The notes: generated from the sequence alone by a model not told the origin. Shown: positions 17,661-26,158, numbered from the stretch's first letter. The stretch is DNA of 38,340 nt from Bacteroides sp. (GCF_029057325.1 NZ_JAICZW010000097.1:1-38340); one strand, 5' to 3'. Numbers and translations are program-made.

Positions 17661-18290
17661 ATGAAAACGATAAAAGACCTTTTTTTGAGAGTGCTTGCAA
17701 CGATTGCTCTCACTCTCATCTTCGCCCTGCCGACGAAGGCACAGATGACCGACAACGGTTACGTCAACATCGACTGGCAATATAACTTCCCCCTCAGCAA
17801 TCCTTTTGCCGACAAATCGAGCGGGTGGGGCATGAACCTTGAAGGAGGCTACTTCCTGACAGACAACTTCGCATTGGGAGCTTTCTTGAACTATCACAGC
17901 AACCACGAGTACTTCGGACGACAGACCCTGCCCACCGGCAACGGCGGCAGCCTGAGCACCGACCAGCAGCACACGCTGTTCCAACTGCCTTTCGGCTTGG
18001 CCTCGCGCTACGTGTGGAACCGTGGCGGCGCTTTCCAGCCATACGCCGGCGTGAAGCTCGGCGCCGAATATGCCAAACTGAAATCAACGTTCAGCGTGTT
18101 CGAGGGAAGCAACAACACCTGGGGATTCTACGTGTCGCCCGAAATAGGTTTCAACATCTATCCCTGGGCCTACGGACCGGGACTGCACGTGGCTGCCTAC
18201 TACAGCTACGGCACCAACAAAGGTGACCTGCTGACCTATAGTGTGGATGGATTGAGCAATTTCGGGCTGCGGGTAGGTATTGCGTTCTGA
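17661..18290 (+). CDS. Outer-membrane beta-barrel protein
   Basis: A 209-residue secreted protein with a signal peptide cleaved after about Ala27 (TKAQ). The mature part consists of alternating amphipathic strands such as WGMNLEGGYFLTDNFALGAF, FQPYAGVKLGAEYAKL and LHVAAYYSYG. It ends in FGLRVGIAF, and the terminal phenylalanine is typical of barrels assembled by BAM. The length suits an eight-stranded barrel of the OmpA/OmpW-like porin-family type. Ligand and role are unknown. It follows the DUF4136 lipoprotein gene by 12 nt, suggesting a common transcript. Confidence 0.82.
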   Translation: MKTIKDLFLRVLATIALTLIFALPTKAQMTDNGYVNIDWQYNFPLSNPFADKSSGWGMNLEGGYFLTDNFALGAFLNYHSNHEYFGRQTLPTGNGGSLSTDQQHTLFQLPFGLASRYVWNRGGAFQPYAGVKLGAEYAKLKSTFSVFEGSNNTWGFYVSPEIGFNIYPWAYGPGLHVAAYYSYGTNKGDLLTYSVDGLSNFGLRVGIAF

Positions 18291-18318
18291 TAAGGAATGA
18301 ACCAAAAGGCAGATTCAG

Positions 18319-18335
18319 ATGAGGGTGTGTCAAAC
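18319..18335. repeat. Possible solo end of the palindromic element family
   Basis: The 17 nt ATGAGGGTGTGTCAAAC combine the outer word (ATGAGGG) and the terminal word (TGTGTCAAA) found at the ends of the element at 15460-15627. No partner arm is seen, because the coding sequence of the fusion hydrolase starts 3 nt later. It could be a remnant or chance. Confidence 0.35.
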
Positions 18336-18337
18336 TT

Positions 18338-21300
18338 TCAAGGGAGCATCGCCTTGTACACCGCCTCCTGAATCCTCGTCCTTATGTCCAGTTGCATCAA
18401 TTTGTTGTTCCACACGTCCGGATAGAGGCGGTTGCTCAGGAATACATAGACCAACTTGTTATCCGGGTCTGCCCAGGCGCAAGTGCCTGTGAATCCCGTG
18501 TGCCCATAGACGGAAGCGGGCGCCGACCCGGCGCAAGGGCTTTTCTGCGGATTGCGTCTGTCCGGCTTGTCGAACCCCAGACCACGGCGGCTGATTTTGG
18601 AGACGGTCGTGGTGAACACCCGGCAAGTCTCCTTGCTCAGATAGCGTTTGCCTTCCAGTTCTCCTTCGTTCAGCAACATCTGATAAATCTTTGCCACTTC
18701 TTCTGCCGTGGAGAACAGCCCGGCATTACCGGAAACGCCGCCTTGAAATGCCGCCGACTCATCGTGGACGAAGCCTTGCAACGTCGTTTTCCGCAAGAAG
18801 GGGTCTTCGGAGGAGGGGACAATGTCGTTTTTCTTTAAGAAGCGTAAAGGCAGATACCCCGTGCGCTTCAAGCCCATAGGGGCATAGAATTCTTTCTCTA
18901 GATAGGCATCCATCGGCATGCCTGTACGTGCCTCCACCAATTGTTGCAGCAGAATGAAGCCTACACAACTGTAACGGTAGCGTTTGTCGCGAAGCGGAGT
19001 GTTCACGATTTTTTGCAGATACTCCTGCTTGAAGTCACGATGCAGCCAAAGGCTGTCGGACACCTGGAGTGAGTGTTCCGCTGTGGGTGCTTTTGAGGTA
19101 AGTCCCTTGCGGAAGTTGAATGCGGGGTTCGCCCATGTCTGCCGTCCGATGCGCACACGGTGGGAGGCATCGGGCCGTGCCTTAAAAAGCGTGCCGGTAT
19201 AGCTCTCCTTGTTGATGGCTTCCTGATAGAAAAATATTGTGGAGGGGAGTCCGGACTCGTGGAGCAGCAGTTCGCGCACGGTGATGTTCTTTTTGTCTGT
19301 ATCTTGCAAGTAGGGCAGGTAGTCGGCAGCACGGTCGGTCAGGCTGAGCCGCCCGCTGTCGTATAGCTTCATTACGGCAAGTAGGGTGGCCGTGGTCTTT
19401 GTCAGCGAGGCGAGGTCGTAGGCATCGGTCGGCAATACGGGTCTTGTCGGCAGGAAACTGCCCGTAGGGGTGCCTTCCTTCCGGGTATGCGTGCCGAATG
19501 CCTTGCTGTATATCAATCTTCCCTCTTTCAGCACCGCCACTTGGCAGCCGGGATAGGCCCCTTCACGGATGCCCTCTTCGGCAATTTTGTCAATCTCTTC
19601 CAACTTACTGGCACTCATTCCATGTTCTTCGGGAAGAAAGCGGGGAGTGTCTTGTGAGGAGAGTGTGATGCCTGCACCGGCCGGAAACAGGGTACCGATA
19701 CTGGCGGATAACCGTCCGTCTGCCCCGGCGCTGCCATAGACGATGCGCGCTACCTGTTGCTGCACGTCACCGTTGGAAGTGTGTGCCAGTATCACCGCAT
19801 CGGCGGACGAGATTCCATGCCCCAGCTGTCCTACCTGCTTGCCGGGTGTGAAGAAGAGGTAGCTCACCGGCACGCCGGGTGCAAATTTTGTGAAGAAGTT
19901 GCGGTAGGGAGCCAGTTGTGTTCCGGTGACGCAGACTAAAATCCGCTTGTACTTGGCCAGTCCGTCTTTCAACCGTTTGGCTTCAGCCTCCGGCAACTCT
20001 TTGCCCAGACGGAATTCTACGGGGCGGGTATATCGGGAAAGTTCTTTCACAAAAGGCTGGATGGAGGCATCGCCCACTTGTAGTACCGCCACTTCCTTGA
20101 ATGAAGGATCCAGCGGAAGTACTTTCTCCCTATTTCTCAGCACGGTAATGGCGGCAACATTCAGTCGGCGTATCAGGTCGCTTGCTTGCGGGGTATTGAT
20201 GCGGGTGCTCAATCCGGAAAGCCGGACGTGCGGTTTCTTGTCCAGCCCCAAGGCATATTTATACATCAGCACCTTGTGGCATCTTGCGGCTATCTCGCTC
20301 TCCGGAAGTTCTCCGCTTTTTACGGCGGCGATTACCATCTCCACTTCTTCCTTGATGCGTCGGGGCACCAGCAGCAGGTCATTGCCTGCCTTCAATGCCC
20401 GCAAGCAGACGGATGAATTGCCTGATACGCCTTTCATGGCAAGAGCATCCGTGAAGGCAAGTCCTTGGAATCCGAGCTCCTTTTTCAGCAGACCGGCAAC
20501 AATGTCGTGCGAGAGCGAAGAGGGCACGCCTTTTTGTCTCTCGTAGGCAGGCACTTCAAGATGGCCCACCATAATGCCGCCCAAGCGGGCGCGAATCACC
20601 TTTTTGAAGGGGACCAGTTCCACGCTGTCCAAACGGGCACGGCTGAAAGGCAGCAGCGGCAATGCTTTGTGCGAATCGACATCCGTATCGCCATGTCCCG
20701 GAAAGTGTTTGCTCACGGCAAGCACGCCTCCCGCTTCCAATCCTCTGGAATAGGCAACGACCTTGTCTGCCACATTGGAGGGATTCTCTCCAAAAGAGCG
20801 GGTATTGATAACCGGGTTCTTCGGGTTGATATTGACATCCGCCACGGGGGCGAAGTTCACCTGTACGCCCATCTCGCGGCATTGGCGGGCCATCTCACGA
20901 CCATATTCATGAATCAGCGCATTATCTTGTATGCATCCCAGTACCATATTCCGTGGAAAAACGGGGGTGTTCTGAAGGCGCATCGCCAGTCCCCATTCTC
21001 CGTCAAAGGTTATCATCAGCGGAACCCGTGCCATCTGTTGCGCCTCGTTCGTCAAGGCCACTTGATTCTCCATCAGACCACCGGAAAACAGCAGTCCGCC
21101 TACTTTGTACTCCTCTATCACTTTGCGTAGCAAGTCCTTGTTGGCCTTGTCTTGCTGGGGAGCGATGGTGTAAATGAACAATTGTCCGATGCGTTCCTTC
21201 AAACTCAATCGTTGCAAAACCGAATCGGCCCACTGCTTGCACCGGGCATCGCTGTGCAAGAGGCGTATCATCGAAGGTTCGTCCAACGTCATCGAGTTAA

Positions 21301-21382
21301 AGGGCATCGGCCCGATCTGTGCTTTCAAAGCCGGACAAAGGCAGCACAAGAGAATGATATATAGCCGGTATAGTCTTTTCAT
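18338..21382 (-). CDS. GH3 NagZ-type beta-N-acetylglucosaminidase fused to AmiE-like serine hydrolase
   Basis: A 1014-residue secreted two-enzyme protein (signal peptide ending near KAQ22). The GH3 domain (about 50-380) carries the NagZ hallmark KHFPGHGDTDVDSH (225-238), whose histidine acts as acid/base, and the nucleophile Asp312 in AFTDALAMKGV. A GH3 C-terminal alpha/beta domain spans about 395-570. The last 430 residues are a class C beta-lactamase-fold serine hydrolase with Ser659-x-x-Lys662 (SLTK), a YSCVGF segment at the Tyr motif and HTGFTGT at the KTG position. In Bacillus subtilis, separate NagZ and AmiE proteins remove GlcNAc and then cut the MurNAc-L-Ala bond. The fusion suggests both steps in one periplasmic or surface protein; this is inferred. 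It lies 10 nt after its inactive-looking paralog and is the last gene of a four-gene operon. Confidence 0.9.
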   Translation of the reverse strand: MKRLYRLYIILLCCLCPALKAQIGPMPFNSMTLDEPSMIRLLHSDARCKQWADSVLQRLSLKERIGQLFIYTIAPQQDKANKDLLRKVIEEYKVGGLLFSGGLMENQVALTNEAQQMARVPLMITFDGEWGLAMRLQNTPVFPRNMVLGCIQDNALIHEYGREMARQCREMGVQVNFAPVADVNINPKNPVINTRSFGENPSNVADKVVAYSRGLEAGGVLAVSKHFPGHGDTDVDSHKALPLLPFSRARLDSVELVPFKKVIRARLGGIMVGHLEVPAYERQKGVPSSLSHDIVAGLLKKELGFQGLAFTDALAMKGVSGNSSVCLRALKAGNDLLLVPRRIKEEVEMVIAAVKSGELPESEIAARCHKVLMYKYALGLDKKPHVRLSGLSTRINTPQASDLIRRLNVAAITVLRNREKVLPLDPSFKEVAVLQVGDASIQPFVKELSRYTRPVEFRLGKELPEAEAKRLKDGLAKYKRILVCVTGTQLAPYRNFFTKFAPGVPVSYLFFTPGKQVGQLGHGISSADAVILAHTSNGDVQQQVARIVYGSAGADGRLSASIGTLFPAGAGITLSSQDTPRFLPEEHGMSASKLEEIDKIAEEGIREGAYPGCQVAVLKEGRLIYSKAFGTHTRKEGTPTGSFLPTRPVLPTDAYDLASLTKTTATLLAVMKLYDSGRLSLTDRAADYLPYLQDTDKKNITVRELLLHESGLPSTIFFYQEAINKESYTGTLFKARPDASHRVRIGRQTWANPAFNFRKGLTSKAPTAEHSLQVSDSLWLHRDFKQEYLQKIVNTPLRDKRYRYSCVGFILLQQLVEARTGMPMDAYLEKEFYAPMGLKRTGYLPLRFLKKNDIVPSSEDPFLRKTTLQGFVHDESAAFQGGVSGNAGLFSTAEEVAKIYQMLLNEGELEGKRYLSKETCRVFTTTVSKISRRGLGFDKPDRRNPQKSPCAGSAPASVYGHTGFTGTCAWADPDNKLVYVFLSNRLYPDVWNNKLMQLDIRTRIQEAVYKAMLP

Positions 21383-21392
21383 GTGTCCTCCT

Positions 21393-24140
21393 CTAATTTC
21401 TGTTAGCTTCTTTTTCTATCGTTATGCTTTTGTAAATCATTTCCTGTATAGCTCTGCGAATATTCATATCCACCAATTTCGTATCCCATACACGGGGGCA
21501 AAGGCGGTTGCTGAGAAATACATACACCGTCTGGTTAGTCGGGTCCACCCAAGCGCAAGTACCGGTAAAGCCGGTATGCCCATATACGGTTTCCGGAGCA
21601 GAGACAGCGCAGGGGCTCAACTTGGCAGATGAGATGTCCGGCTTGTCGAATCCCAATCCACGGCGGCTGATGGTGGATTTCTCCGTAGTAAACAAGCGGC
21701 AGGTTGCTTCGCTCAAGAAGCGTTTGCCGTTCCATTCACCGCCATTCAGCAGCATTTGATACACTTTCGCCACTTCTTCGGCTGTGGAAAACAATCCCGC
21801 ATTGCCGGCCACTCCGCCCATACAGGCTGCCGTCTCATCGTGTACGTATCCGTGGAGGTCCTGGCGACGCAGGAAGTCATTGGCCACCGTCGGCATAATC
21901 TCTGTTTTCGGGAATTTGTCCAAAGGCAGAAACAGGGTGCGCTGCAAGCCCATCGGGGCATAAAATTCCCTGTCAAGGTACTGCTCCATCGGTTGTTTCG
22001 CAACGGCTTCCACCAGCTGCTGCAAAAGCACGAAGTTTACATCGCTATACACATAATGGTGGTTGTCCCATTCGCATTGTGCGATTTTCTGAAGAATCGT
22101 ATTTTTGAAACTCTTGTTCAGCCACAAACCGTCTGCCATCTGCAATGCATGGACCGAACTGCTTTTATCAGACATCATTCCCTTCTTGAATTTGAAATCG
22201 CTGCAATAGTAGCTGTGCTCGCTCACTTGCGTGCGGTGCCACTTATCCACCCAGCTTTGCAAGTAGGGACCCTGTACGGAATGGGGGTCGATGATGTCCA
22301 GATAGAAACGGATATGAGGCGGGAATCCTGTCTCGTGGAACAGCAACTGGCGAATGGTGATGGTGCGTTTGTCTCCGTTTCGCAACAGGGGCAGATAATC
22401 GGCCACTCTATCCTCCAACTTTATCTTCCCTTCGTCATACAGCTTCATTACGGCCAGCAGCGTGGCGGTGGTCTTTGTCAGTGCTCCTAAGTCGAACAAG
22501 TCGGTGGAACGGACAGCGGTGCTGTCTTTGTCCGAATGCACACCGAAACCTTTGTCATAAATCGGTTTCCCGTTCTTCCATACCACTATGCGGCATCCGG
22601 GATAAGCGCCTGCCGTCACTCCCCTCCGGGCGATGGAGTCGATGCCTTGCAGCACATACGACTTCATTCCATAATCTTCCGGAATAAATTCGTTCGGTTC
22701 CATGCCCGGCTCTATCACGCAACCTGTTCCTGCCGGAAATGTCCGGCCGATGTCCATGGATAGTTTACCGTTGGCGGGCTGTCTGGCAAAGAGTACATCT
22801 GCCACGTATTGTTGCAAATCGGCCTCTTCCGAATGGGCCAGCACAACGGCGCTCGATTTGGCGAATGCCGAAGCCAGAGGCCGCAACATGCGGCAAGGAG
22901 TGAAGACGGCATAAACCAACGGAGCCTGCAAATTCAGTTCTTTCAGAAAGATTGCGTTCCGATAGCTGACGTATGAGCCGGTGATGCAGACTATTACACG
23001 GCGGAAGTCGGCCAGTTGCCTTATGAGTTCCTGCGTGGTCGCTTCATCTGCCTCCCGGGGTAGATAGAATTGGCGGATGTCGGCATTCTTTTTCAGTTGT
23101 TCCACAAAAGGGGCGTCCGCTTCCTTGTCTCCAATGCTGAGTACGGCTATGTGTGCTGCTGTTGGAGCCAATGGAAGGAGGTTGAAATAGTTGTTCAATA
23201 CCGTAACGGCCGATTGGCGTAGCCTGACCGCCAGTTTTTCTGCCTCTTCCGTGTGGATGCGGTTGTTTATTTGGCTGACCTGCAGTTTCGGTTGCGGGTT
23301 CCGTAGTCCCAGTTTATATTTATAGGCCAGTACTTTGCGACACTTGGCCTCCAACTCTTCCTGGCTCAACCTGCCGGATTTCACGGCTTCCATCAATCCC
23401 GACAAGGCATTCTTGATGTTGGTCTGCACCAATAACATGTCGTTTTCGCCTAAAAATGTCCGGACGGTGGCCTGTGACCGGGCCGCTTCTCCTTCCTTAT
23501 TTCGGGTATCGGCAAACACAATCCCTTTGAGCAGAGGCTCATTCTTCGATAATCCGGCTGCCCCGTCAGATGTGGTTGCAGAAGGTGCTTGCAACTTCTC
23601 ATTAAAAGGACGTACGTAGATTGTAGGGATGAGCGGATGGGTATAGGTCACTGCGTCGGACACCAGGCTGGCGTGTATTCCCAGCTCGTCAAACCGGCGG
23701 ACCACTTCACGGGCATGCTCTTCGGTCAGTCCTTTGTCTTCGATACAGCCCAATGCCGCATGGTCGGGGTAGGCGGGCGCATCTGTCAGGCGCATCGCCC
23801 ATCCCCATTCTCCATCGTAAGTCACCATTACCGGAACCTGCGCCTGTTTTCGGGCGACATTGGTCAAGAGGGCTTGCTCTTTCACCGTACCTCCCGAATA
23901 TAGCAGGCCGCCTATTTTGTATTTGCCGGCCAGTTCGCGTACCTGTGCCTTCGCCGGTTTGCCTGCCTGTACGGTGACGATAAGCAGTTGCCCCACTTTC
24001 TCGTCCACGCTTAGTTTGGAAAAGACAGAGTCCACCCAATGCCGGCACCGGCTGTCGTCCGTAGTTGGTGTATGTGCTTGAAGAGGCGAAAAGCCACAGA
24101 TGAATCCTATTACTCCTAAAAGGTATTTGGCCTTTTTCAT
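21393..24140 (-). CDS. Paralogous GH3/serine-hydrolase fusion with both active sites apparently lost
   Basis: A 915-residue secreted protein (signal peptide to about QA22) with the same domain order as its downstream neighbour and long stretches of near-identity, such as LTKTTATLLAVMKLYD and GHTGFTGTCAW. Two differences stand out. In the GH3 domain about 90 residues, including the whole KHFPGHG...DSH motif, are missing between about residues 180 and 207. The alignment resumes at GIVFADTRNKEG, where Asp211 may be the old nucleophile position. In the hydrolase domain the catalytic serine codon is GCA (22482-22484), so S-x-x-K reads A553-L-T-K. YSDVNF and HTGFTG are kept. The reading frame is intact over its whole length, so this looks like a maintained pseudoenzyme rather than a pseudogene. 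A binding, scaffolding or regulatory role is inference. Confidence 0.88.
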   Translation of the reverse strand: MKKAKYLLGVIGFICGFSPLQAHTPTTDDSRCRHWVDSVFSKLSVDEKVGQLLIVTVQAGKPAKAQVRELAGKYKIGGLLYSGGTVKEQALLTNVARKQAQVPVMVTYDGEWGWAMRLTDAPAYPDHAALGCIEDKGLTEEHAREVVRRFDELGIHASLVSDAVTYTHPLIPTIYVRPFNEKLQAPSATTSDGAAGLSKNEPLLKGIVFADTRNKEGEAARSQATVRTFLGENDMLLVQTNIKNALSGLMEAVKSGRLSQEELEAKCRKVLAYKYKLGLRNPQPKLQVSQINNRIHTEEAEKLAVRLRQSAVTVLNNYFNLLPLAPTAAHIAVLSIGDKEADAPFVEQLKKNADIRQFYLPREADEATTQELIRQLADFRRVIVCITGSYVSYRNAIFLKELNLQAPLVYAVFTPCRMLRPLASAFAKSSAVVLAHSEEADLQQYVADVLFARQPANGKLSMDIGRTFPAGTGCVIEPGMEPNEFIPEDYGMKSYVLQGIDSIARRGVTAGAYPGCRIVVWKNGKPIYDKGFGVHSDKDSTAVRSTDLFDLGALTKTTATLLAVMKLYDEGKIKLEDRVADYLPLLRNGDKRTITIRQLLFHETGFPPHIRFYLDIIDPHSVQGPYLQSWVDKWHRTQVSEHSYYCSDFKFKKGMMSDKSSSVHALQMADGLWLNKSFKNTILQKIAQCEWDNHHYVYSDVNFVLLQQLVEAVAKQPMEQYLDREFYAPMGLQRTLFLPLDKFPKTEIMPTVANDFLRRQDLHGYVHDETAACMGGVAGNAGLFSTAEEVAKVYQMLLNGGEWNGKRFLSEATCRLFTTEKSTISRRGLGFDKPDISSAKLSPCAVSAPETVYGHTGFTGTCAWVDPTNQTVYVFLSNRLCPRVWDTKLVDMNIRRAIQEMIYKSITIEKEANRN

Positions 24141-24180
24141 GATGTAATCTTTATGCTGTGTGATAATATATAATGTCTGG

Positions 24181-25029
24181 TTATTTCTCTGTTACGGTGA
24201 GTACCATCTCTCCCACATAGATACCGTTTTTGCCGGAGTGCAACAGGGAGACATTCTTCCCTTCGGCGTTCAGATAGATCGTCGGCTTTTCCATAAAGGT
24301 ATGGGAGTGTCCTCCCAGAATGGCATCGATGCCGTATGTCTTGCCGATCAGAACTTCATCCGAAACATTTTCAGGCCTTGAACTGCGAATGCCCAGATGA
24401 GAAAGGCATATCACGACATCGCAATGCTCTTTTTCTCTGAGAAGGTCGGCCATCTGCTGTGCTACGGTTATCGGGTCGTTATAAACAATGCCTTCGCACT
24501 TGTCTTCCTGCACCAGCCCCTCCATTCTGGGAGCCAGTCCGAAAACGCCGATTCTCACTCCTTCGCGTTCCAGCGTGATGTAGGGCTTCACCAGTCCTTC
24601 AAGTATTGTGCCTGTCACGTCATAATTGGAACAAACCACCGGGAAGTTTGCCATGCGAAACAGCCGTGCCATATTTTCCAGTCCGAAGTCGAACTCATGG
24701 TTGCCGATGGTCATGGCATCATAGCCCATCAGGTTCATCATCTTGATTTCCGTTTCACCTTTGAACAGGTTGTAATAGGGCGTACCTTGCGAAATGTCTC
24801 CGCAATCAAACAGCAACATGTCGGGATGTTCGTTACGGAATTGTTTCACGAATCCGGCGCGGCGCACCACTCCTCCCATGCCTGCATTCCGGTCGGCAGC
24901 TTCTCTGCTGATAGGTTCTATGCGGCTGTGGGTATCGCTGGTATGCAAGATGAACAACTGTTTGGCCTCTTGTGCCGATACTGAAAGAGAAAAAAGCAGT
25001 GAGACTGCCAGTGCATATATCTGTTTCAT
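24181..25029 (-). CDS. Secreted metallophosphatase (5'-nucleotidase N-terminal domain only)
   Basis: A 282-residue calcineurin-like phosphoesterase with a signal peptide (SVSA/QEA near residue 19). The two-metal site is complete: Asp32 and His34 (SDTH), Asp78 (CGDIS), Asn110-His111 (GNHEFDFG) and GGHSHTF near the C terminus. This is the catalytic half of UshA-type 5'-nucleotidases, which strip phosphate from nucleotides in the periplasm. It stops where the substrate-binding C-terminal domain should begin; that domain is encoded by the gene just upstream. The ATG at 25029 is chosen because the signal peptide begins there; the frame is open ten codons further. The 38-nt upstream and 40-nt downstream gaps indicate an operon. 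Confidence 0.92.
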   Translation of the reverse strand: MKQIYALAVSLLFSLSVSAQEAKQLFILHTSDTHSRIEPISREAADRNAGMGGVVRRAGFVKQFRNEHPDMLLFDCGDISQGTPYYNLFKGETEIKMMNLMGYDAMTIGNHEFDFGLENMARLFRMANFPVVCSNYDVTGTILEGLVKPYITLEREGVRIGVFGLAPRMEGLVQEDKCEGIVYNDPITVAQQMADLLREKEHCDVVICLSHLGIRSSRPENVSDEVLIGKTYGIDAILGGHSHTFMEKPTIYLNAEGKNVSLLHSGKNGIYVGEMVLTVTEK

Positions 25030-25067
25030 TTTGATTTTCAATTTATCTGTTCTTGTCAATGCGTCAA

Positions 25068-25835
25068 TTATTCAATTGTTATTCGTTCCTCCATTTTTGA
25101 GGAGATTTTTTTGCCGGCGGCCGTCTGTTTCTTTACATACTCCATAAACAGGCTGCGCAAAGTGGCGTTTTCCGGACAAATCCGTTTGTCTGCCTGCACA
25201 AGGGCTGTCATCCCGTCGTTTCCGTCCGCCAGATAATCGACGGTGGCAACCGTATAGGTCTTGTCGTCTTCTACCGGCTTTCCGGCGATGGTGGCTTGTA
25301 GCAATTTACCCTCTTTACTGATTTTCAGCTGTATGCCGCTTACCCCTTCGCCATGTCTTGATGCGATGTTCTCAAACAATTGCTTCATGGCGGTGCCTTT
25401 CATCGTCAGCACGCAAAGCGAATTCTCGAAAGGCAGAATCTCATAAATGTTTCCGATGGTGATGCTGCCTTCTGTCAAAGAATTGCGGATGCCTCCGACA
25501 TTGACCAGCCCCATATCGGCCGGTTTTCCCTGCACGCAGGTTGCGGCCTCGCGCAGCACGTCTGCCACCAAGTTGGATAGGGGGCTTTCGGGTCTGAACC
25601 GGTCCATCGATATCTCCGCTGTTCCCATTACTTGATACATCATGCTGTCTATCTGTGCTTTGTAGGGTGCTAGCAGTGCTGCTGCCTCAGCATCCGGATG
25701 GGCATCCCATGTGGAGTCCATAGGAATTCTGCCTCCCTCTATTTGGGTTACTTCGTAGGACGAATGGCAGGAAAACAATAGCAGTGTCACTGCCAGCATT
25801 GCCCCCGAAAGGAGGCTGTAAGTTTGTCTTTTCAT
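25068..25835 (-). CDS. 5'-nucleotidase C-terminal domain lipoprotein
   Basis: A 255-residue lipoprotein (Cys23 in LLLFSC) matching the C-terminal, nucleoside-binding domain of UshA-type 5'-nucleotidases. Recognisable parts are PLSNLVADVLREA, the substrate-loop motif NVGGIRNSL, ITIGNIYEILPFEN, MKGTAMKQLFENI and VATVDYLADGNDGM. It lacks the metallophosphatase domain, which is encoded by the next gene, so the two products probably associate. It is the first gene of the operon, with an exact -7 box 24-31 nt upstream of the ATG at 25835. The frame is open a further 25 codons but would run through that box. Confidence 0.92.
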   Translation of the reverse strand: MKRQTYSLLSGAMLAVTLLLFSCHSSYEVTQIEGGRIPMDSTWDAHPDAEAAALLAPYKAQIDSMMYQVMGTAEISMDRFRPESPLSNLVADVLREAATCVQGKPADMGLVNVGGIRNSLTEGSITIGNIYEILPFENSLCVLTMKGTAMKQLFENIASRHGEGVSGIQLKISKEGKLLQATIAGKPVEDDKTYTVATVDYLADGNDGMTALVQADKRICPENATLRSLFMEYVKKQTAAGKKISSKMEERITIE

Positions 25836-25858
25836 ATCTGTTTTGTTTAAAATTGCTA

Positions 25859-25866
25859 CAAAGATA
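25859..25866 (-). promoter_or_regulatory. -7 box of the split-nucleotidase / fusion-hydrolase operon
   Basis: Minus-strand TATCTTTG is an exact TAnnTTTG match. It fixes the first gene's start at 25835 and gives a short leader. It is the only promoter-like site I see for the four-gene operon down to 18338. Confidence 0.55.
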
Positions 25867-26020
25867 CTTCTCTTTTGTGATTGAAATACATAAATGGGTG
25901 AAAATTGCACTCTTTTGCATACGCTCTTTGGGTTCGTCCGATCTTTTGGTAATTCGTAAATATTTACACGAAAATCCCATCTCCTTCAAATTCCATAATC
26001 TGCTATTCTTTCGAGGCGCG

Positions 26021-26158
26021 TCTTATCCGGCCCTTACCTGCTCCGTAGTTCCTTCGGTGTTTCTTCGGACGTTCTTCGGACATTCTTCGGTCCTAGGGAG
26101 TGGAGTTTGTCCGAAGAACGTCCGAAGCCGAATAGGCCCTGGTAGGGGTGGGATAGGA
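26021..26158. repeat. Nested hairpin with TTCTTCGGAC repeats
   Basis: CTTCGGACGTTCTTCGGAC (26063-26081) and its perfect 19-nt reverse complement (26109-26127) enclose a loop holding a third TTCTTCGG word. Outside them TCTTATCCGGCCCTTACC (26021-26038) pairs imperfectly, 14 of 18, with the sequence at 26141-26158. The gap 25836-26554 contains this hairpin, another at 26283-26376 and promoter elements, but no gene I can support. Confidence 0.85.

Noticed and set aside
21393..24140. Calling this gene a pseudogene
   Set aside because: The frame is intact over 915 codons with signal peptide and conserved fold motifs; loss of catalytic residues is not loss of the gene.
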